The notes below the pieces were generated by a model, which worked only from the letters and a program-made list of their open reading frames with translations, was not told the origin of the DNA and ran no database searches. A program made the translations under genes and the position numbers. Shown here one piece after another: positions 60,610 to 64,000 of a stretch of 64,000 nucleotides of DNA. Within the stretch, counting starts at the first letter, position 1. The number at the start of each line of letters is the position of its first letter. This DNA is from Salinibaculum litoreum. GTDB taxonomy: Archaea; Halobacteriota; Halobacteria; Halobacteriales; Haloarculaceae. The stretch spans positions 248,001 through 312,000 of the forward strand of contig CP046867.1 in assembly GCA_009789175.1 (NCBI GenBank), read 5' to 3'.

Positions 60610-61425
60610 ATGGCGACAGGTTCACACTCGAACCGATCGGGAACGGACACATTCGGGTTCGACTGGCTCAGCGTTGCGCTCGTCCTCGGGGGCGTGCTAC
60701 TCCTGTATTACGTTGTGCCGATGGTGTCGCTGTTTCTCTCGGTACCGGCCGGAGAGATCCTTGCTCAGATGATCAATCCGACCGTCGTGGATTCGGCGAC
60801 GACATCACTTCTGTCGGCGTCGATTAGCACAGTCATCGCCACCCTGTTCGGCTTGCCGCTCGCGTACTGGCTCGCACGCACCAACGGGGCTGTAACGAAG
60901 ATAGTTCTCGCAGTCGTGGTCCTCCCGTTGGTGCTTCCCCCGACGGTCGGCGGAATCGTATTGCTCACTGTCTTCGGCCCCAGCTCGCCGCTCGGTGAAG
61001 CCGCGATTGCTGCCGGGTTCCCACTCACACGGTCGCTCGCTGGGGTGGTACTGGCCCAGACATTCGTCGCGTCGCCGTTCGTGGTCGTCACCGCGAAAGC
61101 GGCGTTCGAGGGCGTCGACCAGACGCTCGAATACGCCTCTCGCTCGCTCGGAAAGAGTCGATGGACGACCGCCCGTAATGTGACGCTGCCCCTTGCTGGA
61201 CCGGGGATTCTCGCTGGCATAACGCTTGCCTTCGCACGAGCGATCGGTGAGTTCGGCGCGACGATGATGCTGGCGTACTATCCACGGACGATGCCGGTTC
61301 AGATCTGGGTGGCGTTTATCGAGCTCGGCCTGGATAACGCTTATCCGGTGGCGATACTATTAGTACTGATCGCTGCCGCGGCCCTGTTGATTCTCAATAC
61401 CGTTGCCTCGAACCCATGGGAATGA
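60610..61425 (+). CDS. Molybdate/tungstate ABC permease (ModB/WtpB family)
   Basis: A 271-residue integral membrane protein with about six hydrophobic segments and the EAA-loop motif EYASRSLGKSRWTTARNVTLPLAGPGILAG, where the coupling helix meets the ATPase. LPLVLPPTVGGIVLL is a typical ModB segment. It begins immediately after the binding-protein gene (TGAATG) and overlaps the ATPase gene by 10 bp, so the three subunits are co-translated. Substrate specificity between molybdate and tungstate cannot be decided here. Confidence 0.9.
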   Translation: MATGSHSNRSGTDTFGFDWLSVALVLGGVLLLYYVVPMVSLFLSVPAGEILAQMINPTVVDSATTSLLSASISTVIATLFGLPLAYWLARTNGAVTKIVLAVVVLPLVLPPTVGGIVLLTVFGPSSPLGEAAIAAGFPLTRSLAGVVLAQTFVASPFVVVTAKAAFEGVDQTLEYASRSLGKSRWTTARNVTLPLAGPGILAGITLAFARAIGEFGATMMLAYYPRTMPVQIWVAFIELGLDNAYPVAILLVLIAAAALLILNTVASNPWE

Positions 61426-62477
61426 CACTCGAACTCTCTCGACTTCGAAAAGCCTACCGCCAGTTCGACTTCGGTCCGATGGATCTGACGGTCGAGGAAG
61501 AAGTACTCGCCGTCTTGGGACCGTCTGGCAGCGGAAAGACGACGCTCCTCTCGCTAATCGCCGGGAGCACCAGCCCCGATTCGGGATCGATTCAGCTCGA
61601 TGGGCGAGAACTGGTCGGCTTGCCGCTCCAAGATCGACACGTGGGGATGGTCTTCCAGGAGGGAGCGCTCTTCCCCCACATGACCGCCCGCGAAAACATC
61701 GCGTACGCGGCCACAGCCAGCGATCGCGTCGACGAACTCGCGACGCTTTTCGAATTAGAGGACGTGCTCGATAGAAAGCCTCCAACCCTCTCCGGTGGAG
61801 AACGACAACGAGTGGCCCTCGCACGAACGCTGGCAACTGACCCTGACGTACTCCTCCTCGATGAGCCGTTGTCGAGTCTCGACGCGCCGATTCGGAAACG
61901 GCTTCGAGACGAACTGCACAGCCTGTTCGAATCGCTTGAAATCCCGGTTCTCTACGTCACGCATGACCAGCGGACCGCAACGGCACTCGGTGATCAAATC
62001 GCTATCGTTCGAGACGGTGACCTCGAACAGGTGGGCTCGCCGTCGACGGTGCTTACTCGACCGACGAACCGATTCGTCGCCCGCTTTACCGGGAACGAGA
62101 ACCTCTTTGATGGGACAGTGATCGACCGAACAGCAGACGGAACAACGGTTCAGCTCAGTGATATCCAGTGCCGAACGACCGCGTCAGATATCCATACGTC
62201 GACGGTAACGGTCTGTATTCATCCATCGCGGGTAGAAATCGAAGCCCCCTACATTGCCGACGGTGACCGAACGGCAAATACGGTCACTGGAACAGTTGCT
62301 CGCTGGTTGAATGAGGGGAGCGAATACCGGATCGATATCGAGATTGAAGCGGGGTCGTTCACTCTCACGGCGAACGTTCGCCCGCCGACGTTCGAACGAC
62401 TGGCGCTTGAGAATGGCTCAGAGGTCCAAGTACTGATCCCACAAGATTCGATACATCTGATCCCCGGACGTGACTAG
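61416..62477 (+). CDS. Molybdate/tungstate ABC ATPase (ModC/WtpC family)
   Basis: A 353-residue ATPase with Walker A GPSGSGKTT (about residues 36-44), signature LSGGERQRVALARTLA, Walker B VLLLDEPLSSLD and the switch histidine in YVTHDQ. The last 120 residues form a TOBE-like domain (VFICIHPSRVEIE-type strand, then RWLNEGSEYRIDIEIEAG) as in ModC/CysA-type ATPases, where it can bind the oxyanion and give feedback inhibition. It completes the transporter with the two preceding genes. Confidence 0.92.
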   Translation: MGMTLELSRLRKAYRQFDFGPMDLTVEEEVLAVLGPSGSGKTTLLSLIAGSTSPDSGSIQLDGRELVGLPLQDRHVGMVFQEGALFPHMTARENIAYAATASDRVDELATLFELEDVLDRKPPTLSGGERQRVALARTLATDPDVLLLDEPLSSLDAPIRKRLRDELHSLFESLEIPVLYVTHDQRTATALGDQIAIVRDGDLEQVGSPSTVLTRPTNRFVARFTGNENLFDGTVIDRTADGTTVQLSDIQCRTTASDIHTSTVTVCIHPSRVEIEAPYIADGDRTANTVTGTVARWLNEGSEYRIDIEIEAGSFTLTANVRPPTFERLALENGSEVQVLIPQDSIHLIPGRD

Positions 62478-62533
62478 TTTCGAGCCGAATACACGCTGAT
62501 TCGCGCCTAGTCGGGCACTCGTAGAGAGAACCA

Positions 62534-62560
62534 TATGCATTGAGACGGCCGGGCTCAACT
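62534..62560. repeat. Copy 3 of the three-copy motif
   Basis: TATGCATTGAGACGGCCGGG followed by CTCAACT. It matches copy 1 (40501-40527) with three differences over 27 bases and has the same orientation, but no transposase remnant is adjacent; it lies between the ABC ATPase and the partition genes. It may be a solo insertion-sequence end or a separate functional element. Confidence 0.5.
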
Positions 62561-62586
62561 TTCATCGGGCCTTGTTCTGCACGAGG

Positions 62587-62994
62587 TCATTCGTCGCCGA
62601 GTTCCGAAAGCCGAGCCTGGATTTCCTCAGCATCTGCCTCAGAGAGCGCCTCAACACCGAACTGGACGAGAAGAGGGTAGAAGTGGCGGTTTTTCTTGAA
62701 CTCATTCTGACCCGCCTTTCGTAGTTTCAGTTGGGACTCGAGGTAGGTATCCTCCATTTCGTCAAGCACATTATCTGGGATATAGATCGTCCGCCCGTTC
62801 CACTCGTCCTTGATATTCTCCTTCGTTTTTCTCGTTTCGTTCGTTTCACTCGTTGAAGTCGGTTCAGTCGTTTCGGTTGACGAACTGGTTTCCCTCGTTT
62901 CACTCACCTCACTCGTTTCGCTGGAATCGACCTCATCATCTTCCTCTTCATAGTTGCCCTCAATGCCAGAAGCATCGCCCCAGCCGTCGGTCAT
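62587..62994 (-). CDS. ParA partner protein with a tripeptide repeat
   Basis: A 135-residue protein encoded directly behind parA with a 4-bp overlap (ATGA). The N-terminal third is acidic, then a run of Ser/Thr-Glu-Thr tripeptides (SETSEVSETRETSSST and on to KENIK) covers residues 23-60. The C-terminal part (TIYIPDNVLDEMEDTYLESQLKLRKAG ... FGVEALSEADAEEIQARLSEL) resembles a small ribbon-helix-helix or helical DNA-binding partner, as in haloarchaeal plasmid partition operons. The repeat is encoded by 9-bp units of the same kind found upstream of parA, so the gene itself may carry partition sites. Confidence 0.68.
   Translation of the reverse strand: MTDGWGDASGIEGNYEEEDDEVDSSETSEVSETRETSSSTETTEPTSTSETNETRKTKENIKDEWNGRTIYIPDNVLDEMEDTYLESQLKLRKAGQNEFKKNRHFYPLLVQFGVEALSEADAEEIQARLSELGDE
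62822..62929. repeat. Twelve 9-bp repeats inside the ParA-partner gene
   Basis: Twelve consecutive 9-bp units of consensus nTCGTTTCn, in register with the codons, encode the Ser/Glu/Thr tripeptide run on the minus strand. The same consensus and spacing recur upstream of parA at 63813-63884. The number of clean matches is lower in the middle units. Confidence 0.75.
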
Positions 62995-63808
62995 GCTTCA
63001 ACCTCCTCAAGAACAGTCTTCTCAAACGTCTCGTCGAACCGGTCGGCGATTTCGGTGAACAACTCGCGAGCATCCTCGACGCGCTTGTTTTCCTTACCGA
63101 AGTCGAAGACGGACACCCCATCACGGATCGACTGAGAGAGGTCCGTGCGCTTCGGGATCTCGAAGACGGGGAGCGAGTACGCTGATTTGATCTCCTCGAT
63201 CGTATCTCGGTGCTCGGCGTTCTGTTCGACCCGATTGCACACGATCGCGAGTCTTTCGATGTCACCGTACGCCTGTTCGAGCGAACTCAGTTGCTTCGCG
63301 AAAATTTGGAGACTATTGGCGTTGAGTTTCTCGGGGATGACCGGGATAACGACGTTACCGGTCGCGACGAGAGCGTTATCGGTGAGGACGTTCAGGGAAG
63401 GCGGCGTGTCCACGATAATGTAGTCGTAGTCCCTGTCGAGTTCATCGAGAGTCATCTCTAGTCGCTCTCTGCTCTTTGGCGCTTCCAGCAGCGTCTGGAT
63501 GTTCTTGTTGTTCGCGAGTTTCTCACTCGCGGGAGGATGTCGAACTCCCCGTGCTCGACGATGATGTCGTTCACTGACTCCATCTGATCGAAATCGAGCA
63601 CGTCGAAAAGCGTTGTGCGGTCGGTATCGTAGTACAGATCGTTGTAGCCAAGCGAGCAGGTGAGCCCTCCGTGATAGTCGATATCGACTAAGAGGACATC
63701 GTGTCCCCGGGCGGAAAGCGCGCCGCCAGTATGAATGACGTCGGTCGTCTTTCCTGCGCCTCCTTTCTGATTCGCCACGGTAATTCGTGCGGTGTTAGTG
63801 TCGGTCAT
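62991..63808 (-). pseudogene. parA: ParA-type partition ATPase with a one-base frameshift
   Basis: From ATG 63808 the frame gives the deviant Walker A KGGAGKTTDVIHTG (about residues 15-28), LVDIDYHGGLT and EFDILP, then loses coherence near 63530. The sense continues in another frame as ASEKLANNKNIQTLLEAPKSRERLEMTLDELDRDYDYIIVDTPPSLNVL and runs to VLEEVEA at 62991. Restoring one C (CTCCCGCG to CTCCCCGCG) rejoins a normal 270-residue ParA. The Walker B-like IIVDTPP and the conserved VIPEKLNANSL are intact in the second part. Because partition is usually essential for a low-copy plasmid, a sequencing error is as likely as a real mutation. Confidence 0.78.
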
Positions 63809-63812
63809 ATTC

Positions 63813-64000
63813 TTCGTTTCCCTCAGTTAGTTCGTTTTGCTCGTTTCGTTCGTTTTGATCGTTGAGTTCGGTGCGTTCGGCGAGGGTGTTTCACTCGGTG
63901 AGAGGATTACTACGATGTTAAAACCAACTGTTCGTTGTACTCGTTGAAGCAAACACACTCGTTCCCATCAACTCGTTTGTTCTATTCGTTTTGTTCGTTC
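63813..64000. repeat. 9-bp repeat array upstream of parA (candidate centromere)
   Basis: From 63813 to 63884 eight units of 9 bp lie in strict register, such as TTCGTTTCC, TTCGTTTTG, CTCGTTTCG and ATCGTTGAG. More copies with the same spacing occur at 63931-63966, and related TCGTTT words continue to the window edge. The first unit begins 5 bp before the parA start codon. A helically phased array in front of a parA operon is typical of centromere or operator sites. The intervening stretch 63885-63930 is AT-rich. Confidence 0.72.

Overview
The window looks like part of a haloarchaeal accessory replicon or a plasmid-like genomic island. Its proteins are acidic and mostly GC-rich, and several families are typical of halophilic archaea: a HalX-type response regulator, a Tfx-type regulator, Tat/lipobox-bearing binding proteins, short winged-helix plasmid regulators and ISH-type transposase pieces. 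The right end carries a plasmid partition locus (ParA, a small partner and 9-bp repeats). There is a tyrosine recombinase near 10 kb, at least four transposase remnants, and an unusually high number of broken genes. No rRNA, tRNA or CRISPR array was found.

Layout. 0-4 kb: a frameshifted membrane protein, a small membrane protein and an ABC exporter pair. 4-9.7 kb: a graveyard of heavy-metal genes (a YHS-containing permease with a stop, a frameshift and a lost 3' end; the N-terminal half of a copper-type P1B ATPase; the C-terminal half of a zinc/cadmium-type P1B ATPase with two frameshifts), interleaved with an intact K+-channel-like gene and small membrane proteins. 9.8-12 kb: a three-gene operon of winged-helix regulator, unknown protein and integrase. 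12.5-16.6 kb: an operon of two LuxE-like acyl-protein synthetases, a LuxC-like acyl reductase and an unknown 112-residue protein, with no luciferase genes. 16.8-24.7 kb: MFS and metallo-beta-lactamase fragments, an NhaC antiporter, a cytochrome P450, tandem zinc-finger micro-proteins, membrane proteins, and a broken PemK/MazF toxin whose antitoxin is fused to a transposase remnant.

24.7-37.4 kb is one unbroken gene of about 4,250 codons. It encodes a secreted, membrane-anchored protein built almost entirely of thrombospondin type 3-like calcium-binding repeats and overlaps a small membrane-protein gene. A histidine kinase is divergent from it, followed by an HxlR-receiver-HalX response regulator. 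40.7-42.7 kb holds transposase, enolase-superfamily and hydrolase remnants. 43-52.5 kb is a minus-strand cluster of duplicated 166-residue proteins, PQQ-like beta-propeller proteins sharing a C-terminal module, and a ComEC-like metallo-beta-lactamase; several members are intact and several carry stops or frameshifts.

52.9-58.3 kb: a transposase remnant, a small regulator/membrane-protein pair, a five-gene thiol-redox operon (two cysteine-pair membrane proteins, Sco-like, TlpA-like and CcdA) and a type 2 isopentenyl diphosphate isomerase. 59.1-62.5 kb: a Tfx-type regulator divergent from a complete molybdate/tungstate ABC transporter, with overlapping palindromes between them. 62.6-64 kb: the partition locus. 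ParA carries a one-base frameshift, and the same 9-bp repeat family lies both inside the partner gene and upstream of parA.

The best candidates for new biology are the giant calcium-repeat protein with its neighbours, the LuxC/LuxE operon, the beta-propeller/166-residue paralogue cluster, and the dual-use 9-bp repeats at the partition locus.
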